From NCBI RefSeq assembly GCF_007833165.1, contig NZ_VOBQ01000031.1, positions 1-41,169 on the forward strand: DNA of 41,169 nucleotides, in the 5' to 3' direction. This DNA comes from Caenimonas sedimenti. Lineage in GTDB: Bacteria > Pseudomonadota > Gammaproteobacteria > Burkholderiales > Burkholderiaceae_C. The position numbers and the translations under genes were made by a program. Numbering within the stretch: position 1 is the stretch's first letter; each line of letters opens with the position of its first letter. Of the stretch, positions 8,138-16,201 are shown in pieces. The notes beneath the pieces were generated by a model. The model had not been told where the DNA came from and did no database searches. It saw nothing but the letters and a program-made list of their open reading frames with translations.

Positions 8138-9419
8138 TCAGCCGCGCACTTCGCCGTTGCCCAGCACCACCCACTTGAGCGAAGTGAGGCCTTCGATACC
8201 GACCGGGCCGCGCGCGTGGAACTTGTCGGTGCTGATGCCGATTTCCGCGCCCAGCCCGTACTCGAAACCGTCAGCGAACCGGGTGCTCGCGTTGACCATC
8301 ACGCTGGCCGAATCCACCTCGCGCAGGAAACGCTGCCGCATGCAGGTGGTCGCGCGTGAGGATGGCGTCGGTGTGGTGCGAGGAATAGCGGTTGATGTGG
8401 GCGATGGCTTCGTCGATGCCGGCGACCACCTTCACGCTGATGATGGGCGCGAGGTATTCCTCGGACCAATCCTGTTCGGTGGCCTCCTGCAGATTCGCGC
8501 CCGGCACCGCCGCGAGGATCGCTTTCGCTTCCGCGTCGCAGCGCATCTCCACGCCCTTGGCGGCGTAGATCGCGCCGATCTTCGGCAGGAAATCCAGGGC
8601 CACGCCACGTGCGACGAGCAGGCCTTCGCTGGCGTTGCACGGACTGTATTTCTGCGTCTTGGCGTTGTCGGCGACCTTCACGGCCATTGCGATGTCGACC
8701 GGATCATCCACGTACACATGGCAGTTGCCGTCCAGGTGCTTGATGACGGGCACCTTGGCGTCGCGGCTGATGCGTTCGATCAGCCCTTTGCCACCGCGCG
8801 GGATGACCACGTCGACATATTGCGGCATCGTGATCAGGTGGCCGACGGCTTCGCGGTCGGTGGTCTGCACCAGCTGCACCGCGTCTTCGGGCAGGCCGGC
8901 CTGCGCCAGCGCCTGCCGCACCAGGCGCGCCAGCGCCTTGTTGGAATCGATGGCCTCGGAGCCGCCGCGCAGGATGCAGGCGTTGCCGCTCTTGATGGAG
9001 AGGCTGGCGGCCTCAATGGTGACGTTGGGACGGCTCTCGTAGATCATGCCGAACACGCCGAGCGGCACCCGCATGCGGCCCACGCGGATGCCGCTGGGCT
9101 GCTGCTGCAGGCCGAGGATCTCGCCGATGATGTCCGGCATCACGGCCAGCTGCTCGCAGCCGACGGCAAGCGTTTCGATGATCTTGGGCGTGAGCTTGAG
9201 GCGGTCCATCATGGGCGCGGACAAGCCTGCCGCCGTCGCGCGCTCCAGGTCCTTGGCGTTGTCTGCTTGCAGAGCCTGGATGTTTTCGCGCAGGAGCTTC
9301 GCGAGGGTCGACAGCACCGCGCTTTTCTCGGCCGCGCTCGCCGCCGCCATGCGCGCGGAGGCCTCCCGCGCCTGCAAGCCGAGGCTGTGCATCAATTCAG
9401 CAATGTTCAGCGCGTTCAT
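8138..9419 (-). pseudogene. proA: proA, gamma-glutamyl phosphate reductase, interrupted by a one-base frameshift
   Basis: ProA reduces glutamyl-5-phosphate to glutamate-5-semialdehyde with NADPH, the second step of proline synthesis. The first frame (9419 down to about 8338) gives about 361 correct residues, including the catalytic Cys261 in Y-S-P-C-N-A and R-G-G-S-E-A-I-D-S-N. It then runs into nonsense after D-H-L-H-A. The expected continuation, Q-R-F-L-R-E-V-D-S-A-S-V-M-V-N-A-S-T-R-F-A-D, is found one frame over, ending at 8138. Removing one C from the CC at 8336-8337 restores a normal 426-residue enzyme. With the frameshift the product loses its last 65 residues and would probably not fold. 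Everything else looks under selection, so a sequencing error or a very recent mutation is likely. It lies 7 bp downstream of holA and 2 bp upstream of the DUF6352-like gene. Confidence 0.88.
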
Positions 9420-9426
9420 CCCTGAA

Positions 9427-10482
9427 TTATCCCGGAGCGCGGCATTCCCTGCAGAGGTCCATGGCCAGCCGGTGCAGCGCCTGCCAGCCGTCGCTGGGCC
9501 AACCGGGCGATTTCAGGCCCTTCACGATGCCGTCGACGATGTGGGCGGATTGCAGCAGGCCGTCCACGGCGGCGATCGACAGCTTGGGCAGCACGCGCTC
9601 GAACAGCCGCTCCTTCGGGCCCCAGACGCGCTGTTCGCGCAGCGCCAGCGGCAGGGGCCGGCCGGCCGCCATCGCATCCTTCACCCGCTTCAGGGCGCGG
9701 ATGTCCTCCGAGAGCGTGTAGTGCACCAGCACCTCGGCCTCGCCCTCGGCCTGCAGGCCGTCGAGCATGCGCTGCGCCCGCACGGCCTGGCCGGCCAGCA
9801 CGGCCTCGGAGAGCTTGAAGACGTCATAGCGGGCGACGTTGAGCACCGCGCCTTCGACCTGTTCGAAGCCCAGCTCACCCGCCGGGTAGAGCAAGGCGAG
9901 TTTCTGGATTTCCTGGTGCGCCGCCAGCAGGTTGCCTTCGACGCGGTCCGCGAAGAACTGCAAGGTCCGCTGGCCCTCCTCACCCGCGGCGACGCGCTGG
10001 CCCTGCTGCGCCAGGCGCTGCGTCAGCCACTGCGGCAACTGGCCACGCTCGACCGGATCCAGCTTGATCGCGACACCCGCGCCTTCCAGCGCCGTGAACC
10101 AGGCCGCCTTGAGGGTGGCCCAATCCAGCTTGGGCAGCAGGACCAGGGTGAGTGTCGAGTCGTTGCCCACCGCGCTTTCGGCCAGCTGCTGCAGGGCCGC
10201 GCTGCCGTCCTTGCCGGGTTTGCCGGAAGGGATGCGGACTTCGACGATCTGCTTGTCGGCGAACAGGCTGAGCGAGCCGCCGGCCGCCAGCACGGCGCTC
10301 CAGTCGAAGTGCGCGCCGGCCACGGTGTGCACGGTGCGCTCGGTGTAGCCCTGCACGCGCGCCGCCGCGCGGATGGCATCCGCGGCCTCCTGCACCAGCA
10401 GCGGCTCGTCGCCGTGCAGGGTGTACAGCGGCTTCAGGCCGCGCTGCAGGTGCGGGGTCAGTTGGGCGGGCGCGAGCTGCAT
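9427..10482 (-). CDS. holA: DNA polymerase III delta subunit
   Basis: A 351-residue protein matching HolA, the clamp-loader subunit that opens the beta sliding clamp. The start at 10482 (M-Q-L-A-P-A-Q-L) is chosen because it aligns with the E. coli start (M-I-R-L-Y-P-E-Q-L); the longer frame upstream is Pro/Gly-rich shadow sequence. Recognisable parts are the N-terminal P-L-Y-T-L-H-G-D-E-P-L-L-V-Q-E segment, A-D-K-Q-I-V-E-V-R-I-P, and D-V-F-K-L-S-E-A-V-L in the middle domain. A GGAGG sits only one base before the ATG, unusually close. In related genomes holA follows lptE directly; here an aminotransferase gene and a 93-bp gap intervene, so holA may have gained its own promoter. Confidence 0.93.
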   Translation of the reverse strand: MQLAPAQLTPHLQRGLKPLYTLHGDEPLLVQEAADAIRAAARVQGYTERTVHTVAGAHFDWSAVLAAGGSLSLFADKQIVEVRIPSGKPGKDGSAALQQLAESAVGNDSTLTLVLLPKLDWATLKAAWFTALEGAGVAIKLDPVERGQLPQWLTQRLAQQGQRVAAGEEGQRTLQFFADRVEGNLLAAHQEIQKLALLYPAGELGFEQVEGAVLNVARYDVFKLSEAVLAGQAVRAQRMLDGLQAEGEAEVLVHYTLSEDIRALKRVKDAMAAGRPLPLALREQRVWGPKERLFERVLPKLSIAAVDGLLQSAHIVDGIVKGLKSPGWPSDGWQALHRLAMDLCRECRAPG

Positions 10483-10539
10483 GCCTCCAGTGTAGGGGGG
10501 GGTCGGCCCGCGCGGCGACCCGCCGGGTTTTTGCCGGGG

Positions 10540-10562
10540 CGCAAGGGGGGGTTCGCCTTGCG
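10540..10562 (-). terminator. Hairpin downstream of the aminotransferase gene
   Basis: CGCAAGG (10540-10546) and CCTTGCG (10556-10562) form a seven-pair stem 13 bp after the stop codon of the ornithine aminotransferase-like gene, reading on the minus strand. No T run follows immediately, although a short A5 occurs a little further on, so it is a weak candidate for ending that transcript before holA. Confidence 0.3.
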
Positions 10563-10575
10563 GGCTCACCCCAGC

Positions 10576-11871
10576 CTACGCAGCGACATGTTCCGGCGTC
10601 GGTGGGATGGTTGCCAAACCCAGTTTGCGATGGCTCTCGTGTGCCACGCGCCGGAAAGTCTCCACGGCCCGGTCGACCAGCTCGTGGCTGATCGTCAAAG
10701 GCGGTGCGAAGCGGATCACGGTGTCATGCGTTTCCTTGGAAAGCACGCCAGCGGCCGCCAGCCGCTCCACCAGGTCGCGCGCGGTGGTGCACGCCGGGTC
10801 GATGTCGACGCCGACCCACAGCCCGCGTCCGCGCACGTCGCGGATCAGCGGCCGGACTTCGGCTTGCACTTCACGCAACCGCGCGATGAGGTAGGCGCCC
10901 AATTCGGCACTGCGCTCGACCAGCTTTTCATCCTCCAGCACGCGCAGGCCCTCCAGCGCCACCGCCGCGGCCAGCGCATTGCCGCCGAAGGTGGAGCCAT
11001 GGCTGTTGGGCGTGAACACGTCCATCACGGCCGCATCGGCCACGAAGGCGCTCACCGGCAGCAGCCCGCCGCCCAGCGCCTTGCCGAGGATCAGCGCGTC
11101 GGGCCGGATGCCTTCGTGCTCGAAGGCGAACCACTTGCCCGTGCGGCCCAGGCCGGCCTGCACCTCGTCGTCGATCAGGAGGACGTTGTTCTCGGTGCAC
11201 CAGACGCGCAGCTGCAGGAAGAAGCCGGGCGGCGGCAGCAGCACGCCGGCCTCGCCCTGGATCGGCTCGATCAGCACGGCGCAGGTGTCCGCGGTCGCGG
11301 CCGCCTTGATGCTCTCCATGTCGCCGAAATCGAAGTGCTGGAAGCCGTCGGCAAACGGGCCGAAGCCCACACGGTACCCCGCCTCGCTGGAGAAGCCGAT
11401 GATGGTGCTGGTGCGGCCGTGGAAGTTGCCGCGCGCGACCAGGATCTGCTGGCGGCCATCCACGATGCCCTTCACGCGATGGCCCCAGCGGCGCGCGCAC
11501 TTGATCGCCGTCTCCACCGCCTCGGCACCGGTGTTCATGGGCAGCGCGCGCTCGAAGCCGGTGACCTCGCTGAGTTTCTCGAGAAACGGGCCCAGCGTGG
11601 TGCCGTAGTAGGCGCGGGAGGTGACGGCGACGCGCGCCAGCTGCCGCTGCGCGGCGGCCACCAGCCGCGGGTGCAGGTGGCCATGGCTGACGGCGGAATA
11701 CGCGCTCATCATGTCGATGTATTCGCGGCCTTCGACATCCCAGACCAGGCAGTCCAGGGCGCGATCGACGACGACCGGCACCGGCGCGTAGTTGCGCGCG
11801 CCGAAGCGGGCCTCCTGGCCGATGTAGTCGGGAATGCCGGCAGCTGTGCCGGTCGAGGGGGCGGCGGCCAT
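10576..11871 (-). CDS. rocD: Ornithine aminotransferase-like class III aminotransferase
   Basis: A 431-residue PLP enzyme of the ornithine/acetylornithine aminotransferase class. The start at 11871 is supported by AGGAG five bases upstream. Family marks are G-A-R-N-Y-A-P-V-P-V-V-V, D-M-M-S-A-Y-S-A-V-S-H-G-H, M-N-T-G-A-E-A-V-E-T-A-I-K, N-F-H-G-R-T, E-P-I-Q-G-E-A-G, D-D-E-V-Q-A-G-L-G-R-T-G and L-G-K-A-L-G-G-G with the PLP lysine at residue 264. The S-A-Y-S-A-V-S-H-G-H stretch is typical of true ornithine aminotransferase, which converts ornithine and 2-oxoglutarate to glutamate-5-semialdehyde and glutamate. That product is also the product of ProA, encoded two genes further on. Acetylornithine aminotransferase is the main alternative. 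Its place between lptE and holA is unusual. Confidence 0.85.
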   Translation of the reverse strand: MAAAPSTGTAAGIPDYIGQEARFGARNYAPVPVVVDRALDCLVWDVEGREYIDMMSAYSAVSHGHLHPRLVAAAQRQLARVAVTSRAYYGTTLGPFLEKLSEVTGFERALPMNTGAEAVETAIKCARRWGHRVKGIVDGRQQILVARGNFHGRTSTIIGFSSEAGYRVGFGPFADGFQHFDFGDMESIKAAATADTCAVLIEPIQGEAGVLLPPPGFFLQLRVWCTENNVLLIDDEVQAGLGRTGKWFAFEHEGIRPDALILGKALGGGLLPVSAFVADAAVMDVFTPNSHGSTFGGNALAAAVALEGLRVLEDEKLVERSAELGAYLIARLREVQAEVRPLIRDVRGRGLWVGVDIDPACTTARDLVERLAAAGVLSKETHDTVIRFAPPLTISHELVDRAVETFRRVAHESHRKLGLATIPPTPEHVAA

Positions 11872-11921
11872 GCGTGCTCCTGCGACGGGATGCCTCAGGT
11901 ATGGCACCACCCCGGCGCCAG

Positions 11922-11959
11922 CGCTGTAGGACGCCTTCCGCTGGCCGCGTCTTACAGCG
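11922..11959. repeat. 13-bp inverted repeat overlapping the lptE stop codon
   Basis: CGCTGTAGGACGC (11922-11934) and GCGTCTTACAGCG (11947-11959) are complementary at 12 of 13 positions around a 12-base loop. The right arm contains the lptE stop codon (11952-11954). In the mRNA this makes a strong hairpin between lptE and the aminotransferase gene. No U run follows in either direction, so a processing site or partial attenuator fits better than a classical terminator. Confidence 0.5.
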
Positions 11960-12449
11960 TCTTGATCGCCGCCAGGCGGCGCATCAACTGCTGCACGATG
12001 TCCGACTGCATGTCGCGGTAAAGCAGGTTTTCCTCGGCTTCCTTGGAGAGCACCGCGGATTCGTTGAAGCTGATGTCGCGCGTCTGCAGGAGCTCGGTGT
12101 CCGGGATCAGCTCCTTCGCCTTCGGCGTCACCACCTTGAACTTGACCCGCGTGCGCAGCTGGAACTCGCGCACCTGGCCGGTGGCGGTCAGGCCGACCAC
12201 GACCTTCTCGCGCTGTTCCTGCAGCACGTGAAGCACGACGTCGGCCCCGAGCATGCGCGTGGGATCGACGATGACTTCGACCTTGCCGTCGGCCGCGAAG
12301 CTGCGGCGCAGCTCGTTGCCCAGCGGCGAGGTCGGCCCGGCGCCGATGACGATGGAGCGGAACACGAAGTCCGGTGCCTGGCGCAGCTGGAAGCCGCAGC
12401 CGGCGAGGAGCGCGGCCGCACCCGCGAGCACGAGGAGGCGGCGGTTCAT
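11952..12449 (-). CDS. lptE: LPS-assembly lipoprotein LptE
   Basis: A 165-residue outer-membrane lipoprotein that plugs the LptD barrel and helps insert lipopolysaccharide into the outer leaflet. The start at 12449 gives a lipoprotein signal with lipobox L-L-A-G-C and modified Cys18, followed by the typical G-F-Q-L-R. The middle shows V-I-V-D-P-T-R, V-V-V-G-L-T-A-T-G-Q-V-R-E-F-Q-L and the C-terminal M-Q-S-D-I-V-Q-Q-L-M-R-R-L helix of the family. The ATG overlaps the leuS stop by four bases (ATGA), so translation is coupled to leuS, as in most proteobacteria. Confidence 0.92.
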   Translation of the reverse strand: MNRRLLVLAGAAALLAGCGFQLRQAPDFVFRSIVIGAGPTSPLGNELRRSFAADGKVEVIVDPTRMLGADVVLHVLQEQREKVVVGLTATGQVREFQLRTRVKFKVVTPKAKELIPDTELLQTRDISFNESAVLSKEAEENLLYRDMQSDIVQQLMRRLAAIKTL

Positions 12450-15073
12450 AGGACCACGTTCACCAGGCGCCCGGGCACGACGATGACCTTCTTCGGTGCG
12501 GCACCAGCGGCGAACTTGGTGAAAGCCTCGCTCGCGACCGCGATCTTCTCGATCGCCGCCTTGTCGGCGCCCGCCGGCACCAGGATGGAGCCGCGGTGCT
12601 TGCCGTTCACCTGCAGCACGAGTTCGATCTCGTCCTGCACCAGTGCGCTTTCGTCGAGCTTGGGCCAGGGGGCATCGAGCAGGTCGCCGGACTGCGCGGT
12701 GTAGCCCAGGGCTCGCCACAGTTCCGCGGTGATGTGCGGCGTGGCGGGGTAGAGCACGCGCAGCAGGATGCCGAAGCCTTCGCGCAGCGCGGCGTCGGCG
12801 CCCGGCTCCGCCGCCCCCTTGAAGTCCTCCAGCGCGTTGAGCATCTTCATCGCGCCGGAGACGACCGTGTTGTATTGCATGCGCTGGTAGTCGTAGTCGA
12901 CCTGGCGCAGCACGGTGTGGATTTCGCGGCGCAGGGCCTGGGCCGCCTTGCCGTAGGCATTGCCCGCGAGCTTGTCCGCGACCACGCCAGCGACGTTCAG
13001 CTTCACGCCGAATTGCCAGACCCGGCGCAGGAACCGGTAGCTGCCCTCCAGCGCGTCGTCGTTCCACTCCAGCGTGGCCTCCGGCGGCGCCGTGAACATG
13101 GTGTACAGGCGGGCCGTGTCGGCGCCGTACTTCTCGATCAGGTCCTGCGGGTCGACGCCGTTGTTCTTGGACTTGGACATCGTGGTCCAGCCCTCGTAGG
13201 TCACCGGCTGGCCGTCCGACTTCGCCGTCGCGGAGACCACCTTTTGGTGTTCATCGCGCACGATGTCGAGGTCGTGCGCCCAGTAGTAGTGCTTGCCCGT
13301 GTCGACACGCACGAAGGCCTCGTTCAGCACCATGCCCTGCGTGAGCAGCTTGGTGAATGGCTCGTCGACCTTCACCAGCCCCATGTCGCGCATCACCTTG
13401 GTCCAGAAGCGCGCGTACAGCAGGTGCAGGATGGCGTGCTCGATGCCGCCGATGTACTGGTCCATCGGCATCCAGTAGTCGGCGCCCTCCGCCACCATCG
13501 CCTGGTCGTTCTTCGGGTCGCAATAGCGCATGTAGTACCAGGCGCTGTCGACGAAGGTGTCCATCGTGTCCGTCTCGCGCCGCGCGGGCTTGCCGCACAC
13601 GGGGCAGGCGCAGGCGAGGAAGTCTTCGCGCTTGTTCAGCGGGTTGCCGCTGCCGTCGGGCACGCAGTCCTGCGGCAGCACCACCGGCAGGTCCTTCTCC
13701 GGCACCGGCACCGCGCCGTGCTCGGCGCAATGGATGATGGGAATCGGCGTGCCCCAGTAACGCTGGCGGCTGACGCCCCAGTCGCGCAAGCGCCAGGTGG
13801 TCTTCTTTTCGCCCAGGCCCTTCTGCTGCAACGCGTGCGCCACGGCGTTCACCGCTTCCTGGTACCCGAAGCCGCTGTAGATGTCGGAGTTGATGGTGAC
13901 GCCGTTGACCTTGTCGGTGTACCACTCGTGCCACTGCTTGTAGTCGTAGCGCTCGCCGTCCACGTGAACCACCTGCATGATGGGCAGCCGGTACTTCATC
14001 GCGAACTCGAAATCGCGCTCGTCATGGCCAGGCACGCCCATGACCGCGCCATCGCCGTAGCTCATGAGCACATAGTTGCCCACCCACAGCGGCACTTCCT
14101 CGCCGCTCAGCGGATGCTGGACGACCAGGCCGGTGTCCATGCCTTCCTTCTCGCGCAGCGCGAGTTCGGCCTCGGTGGTGCCGCCCTTCTTGCAGTCTTC
14201 GATGAAGGTGGCGAGCTCGGGGTTGGTCTTGGCCGCATGAGCTGCCAGCGGATGCTCGGGCGCCACTGCGCAGAAGGTCACGCCCATGATGGTGTCGGCC
14301 CGCGTCGTGAAGACGTACATGCGGCCATCGCCGATCAGCTCGCCGTCATCGCCGCGGATGGCGTGCGGGAAAGCGAAGCGCACGCCCTCGCTCTTGCCGA
14401 TCCAGTTCTCCTGCATCAGCTTCACGCGCTCGGGCCAGCCGGGCAGCTTCTGCTGCACGTGGTCGAGCAGCTCCTCGGCGTAGTCGGTGATCTTCAGGTA
14501 GTAGCCGGGGATCTCGCGCTTCTCGACGACCGCGCCGGTGCGCCAGCCCTTGCCGTCGATCACCTGCTCGTTGGCCAGCACGGTCTGGTCCACCGGGTCC
14601 CAGTTGACGACCTGGGTCCTGCGGTAGGCGATGCCCTTGTCCAGCATCTTCAGGAACAGCCACTGGTTCCACTTGTAGTAGCTGGGGTCGCAGGTGGCGA
14701 CCTCGCGCGACCAGTCGATCGCCAGGCCCATCGCCTGCATCTGCTGCTTCATGTAGGCGATGTTGTCGTAGGTCCACTTCGCCGGCGGTACCTTGTTTTT
14801 CAGCGCCGCGTTCTCCGCCGGCAGGCCGAAGGCGTCCCAACCCATCGGCATCAGCACGTTGTAGCCGTTCATGCGCAGGTAGCGCGTCAGCATGTCGTTG
14901 ATGGTGTAGTTGCGCACGTGCCCCATGTGCAGCTTGCCGCTCGGGTAGGGCAGCATCGAGCAGGCGTAGAACTTCTTCCTGCCTGCGTCCTCGGTCACGC
15001 GATAGGCATCGCGCGCGGTCCAGCCGGCCTGGGCGGCGCGCTCGACCTCGAGGTGGTTGTACTTGTCTTGCAT
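12446..15073 (-). CDS. leuS: Leucyl-tRNA synthetase
   Basis: An 875-residue class I aminoacyl-tRNA synthetase charging tRNA-Leu. The HIGH motif appears as H-M-G-H at residues 49-52 (G-K-L-H-M-G-H-V-R-N-Y), the KMSKS loop as M-S-K-S-K at 632-636, and the intervening editing domain contains G-V-P-G-H-D-E-R-D-F-E-F. Length and domain order are normal for bacterial LeuRS. The first residues M-Q-D-K-Y-N-H-L-E-V-E are the usual start. There is no clear ribosome binding site before the ATG, and a TACAAT box lies only about 10 bp upstream, so a very short or leaderless message is possible. It leads a leuS-lptE unit and follows the ExbB/ExbD-type pair on the same strand. Confidence 0.97.
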   Translation of the reverse strand: MQDKYNHLEVERAAQAGWTARDAYRVTEDAGRKKFYACSMLPYPSGKLHMGHVRNYTINDMLTRYLRMNGYNVLMPMGWDAFGLPAENAALKNKVPPAKWTYDNIAYMKQQMQAMGLAIDWSREVATCDPSYYKWNQWLFLKMLDKGIAYRRTQVVNWDPVDQTVLANEQVIDGKGWRTGAVVEKREIPGYYLKITDYAEELLDHVQQKLPGWPERVKLMQENWIGKSEGVRFAFPHAIRGDDGELIGDGRMYVFTTRADTIMGVTFCAVAPEHPLAAHAAKTNPELATFIEDCKKGGTTEAELALREKEGMDTGLVVQHPLSGEEVPLWVGNYVLMSYGDGAVMGVPGHDERDFEFAMKYRLPIMQVVHVDGERYDYKQWHEWYTDKVNGVTINSDIYSGFGYQEAVNAVAHALQQKGLGEKKTTWRLRDWGVSRQRYWGTPIPIIHCAEHGAVPVPEKDLPVVLPQDCVPDGSGNPLNKREDFLACACPVCGKPARRETDTMDTFVDSAWYYMRYCDPKNDQAMVAEGADYWMPMDQYIGGIEHAILHLLYARFWTKVMRDMGLVKVDEPFTKLLTQGMVLNEAFVRVDTGKHYYWAHDLDIVRDEHQKVVSATAKSDGQPVTYEGWTTMSKSKNNGVDPQDLIEKYGADTARLYTMFTAPPEATLEWNDDALEGSYRFLRRVWQFGVKLNVAGVVADKLAGNAYGKAAQALRREIHTVLRQVDYDYQRMQYNTVVSGAMKMLNALEDFKGAAEPGADAALREGFGILLRVLYPATPHITAELWRALGYTAQSGDLLDAPWPKLDESALVQDEIELVLQVNGKHRGSILVPAGADKAAIEKIAVASEAFTKFAAGAAPKKVIVVPGRLVNVVL

Positions 15074-15082
15074 GATGGGGAA

Positions 15083-15103
15083 ATTGTAGGCGGCGGGGCC
15101 GCC
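15083..15103 (-). promoter_or_regulatory. GC hairpin plus TACAAT box upstream of leuS
   Basis: Reading the minus strand, GGCGGC-CCC-GCCGCC (15103-15089) forms a tight hairpin just after the exbD stop and is followed at once by TACAATTT. The run is too weak in T for a confident terminator. TACAAT (15088-15083) is itself a good -10 hexamer for leuS, about 10 bp from its ATG. No -35 element is evident. Confidence 0.35.
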
Positions 15104-15119
15104 TTCCCTGGCCGGCGGG

Positions 15120-15539
15120 CTATTTCCCCAGCGGCTCCGCCACGAAACCGATGCGCGTGAGCCCCGCCGCGTGCGCCGCGCCCATCACCTCCACCACGCG
15201 GCCGTAGGGCACGGCCTGGTCGGCGCGCAGCTGGACTTCGGTGTCGGGATTGCGCTTGGCAGTGGCCGTCAGCTGCTCTTTCAGCTGGGCCGGCGTGACC
15301 GGCTTGTCGTTCAGGAACAGCCCGCCCGCCTTGTCGAGCGCCAGCGTGACGAAGCGGGGCGCGTCGCCGGCCTGGCCGCCCTCGGCCTTGGGCAGCTCCA
15401 GGCGGATGGCGCTGGTCAGCAGCGGCGCGGTGATGATGAAGATGACCACCAGGACCAGCATCACGTCCACCAGGGGCGTGACGTTGATCTCGCTCATCGG
15501 CTGTGGCAGCTGGGTGCGTTCGAGGCGGCCGAAAGCCAT
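15120..15539 (-). CDS. ExbD/TolR-family biopolymer transport protein
   Basis: A 139-residue single-pass inner-membrane protein. The N-terminal helix carries the family motif E-I-N-V-T-P-L-V-D-V-M-L-V-L with the proton-conducting Asp25. The periplasmic part ends with the usual A-G-L-T-R-I-G-F-V-A-E-P. With its ExbB/TolQ partner, encoded 2 bp upstream, it uses the proton gradient to drive TonB or TolA. A dapB-exbB-exbD-leuS order is common in Burkholderiales, where the pair is usually annotated only at family level. ExbD and TolR cannot be separated from sequence alone; no tolA/tolB/pal genes are near. Confidence 0.88.
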   Translation of the reverse strand: MAFGRLERTQLPQPMSEINVTPLVDVMLVLVVIFIITAPLLTSAIRLELPKAEGGQAGDAPRFVTLALDKAGGLFLNDKPVTPAQLKEQLTATAKRNPDTEVQLRADQAVPYGRVVEVMGAAHAAGLTRIGFVAEPLGK

Positions 15540-15541
15540 GG

Positions 15542-16201
15542 TCAGCTGCCGCCGGCGGGCGCCGTTCCGTGGGTCAGCAGCTCGCGCAGGTCGCGCGCGA
15601 AGCCCTCCAGGTCGGCCTCGATGCGGCCGATCAGCCGGCCGAAGATGTTGTAGCCCAGCACGGCGGGGATGGCCACGGCCAAGCCGGCGGCCGTCATGAT
15701 GAGCGCCTCGCCCACCGGGCCCGACACCTTGTCGATGGTGATCTGGCCCGCGGTGGCGATGCCGGTGAGCGCGTGGTAGATGCCCCAGACGGTGCCCAGC
15801 AGGCCGACGAACGGGGCGGTCGAGCCCACGGTGGCCAGCAGCACCTGGCCGAACTGCAGCTTGTCCAGCACGCGGTGCAAGGCGTCGCGCAGGACGCGGG
15901 TGAGTTGCTGCGACTTGTCACCGGAAGCGGCCAGCGAGCCCGGCGCCTGCACCTGGGTGGCGGCGATCAGCGGCAGCACCAGGGCTTCACGGTCGAACGC
16001 GCCGACCTTCTGTGTCGCCTCTTGCAACGATGCGGATTGCCAGAAAGCCGCGGTGCTGCGGGCGACGTCGCCACTGGCCCGGTGCAGCAGGCGCGCTTTC
16101 CAGAGGATCACCACCCAGCTCGCGACCGACATCGCCAGCAGGAGGAGCGCCACGCCCTGGGTGACGAAGTCGCCCTGGCTCAGCAGCGCCCAGAGGCTCA
16201 T
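15542..16201 (-). CDS. MotA/TolQ/ExbB-family proton channel protein
   Basis: A 219-residue inner-membrane protein with three hydrophobic segments (about 15-37, 118-145 and 163-185). The core motif A-T-V-G-S-T-A-P-F-V-G-L-L-G-T-V-W-G-I-Y and the later G-P-V-G-E-A-L-I-M-T-A-A-G-L-A-V-A-I-P-A are diagnostic. Five ExbB/TolQ subunits surround two ExbD/TolR helices to form the motor. The start at 16201 overlaps the dapB stop by four bases, and the protein begins M-S-L-W-A-L-L-S-Q-G-D, typical of the short ExbB form without a signal peptide, unlike the second ExbB encoded at 39478-40236. Confidence 0.9.
   Translation of the reverse strand: MSLWALLSQGDFVTQGVALLLLAMSVASWVVILWKARLLHRASGDVARSTAAFWQSASLQEATQKVGAFDREALVLPLIAATQVQAPGSLAASGDKSQQLTRVLRDALHRVLDKLQFGQVLLATVGSTAPFVGLLGTVWGIYHALTGIATAGQITIDKVSGPVGEALIMTAAGLAVAIPAVLGYNIFGRLIGRIEADLEGFARDLRELLTHGTAPAGGS

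Noticed and set aside
9046..15160. Very long stop-free frames on the plus strand opposite holA, the aminotransferase gene and leuS (hundreds of codons)
   Set aside because: They are by-products of high GC and third-position G/C on the coding strand; their translations are His/Gln/Arg/Gly-rich without any recognisable fold, while the opposite strand encodes clear known proteins.
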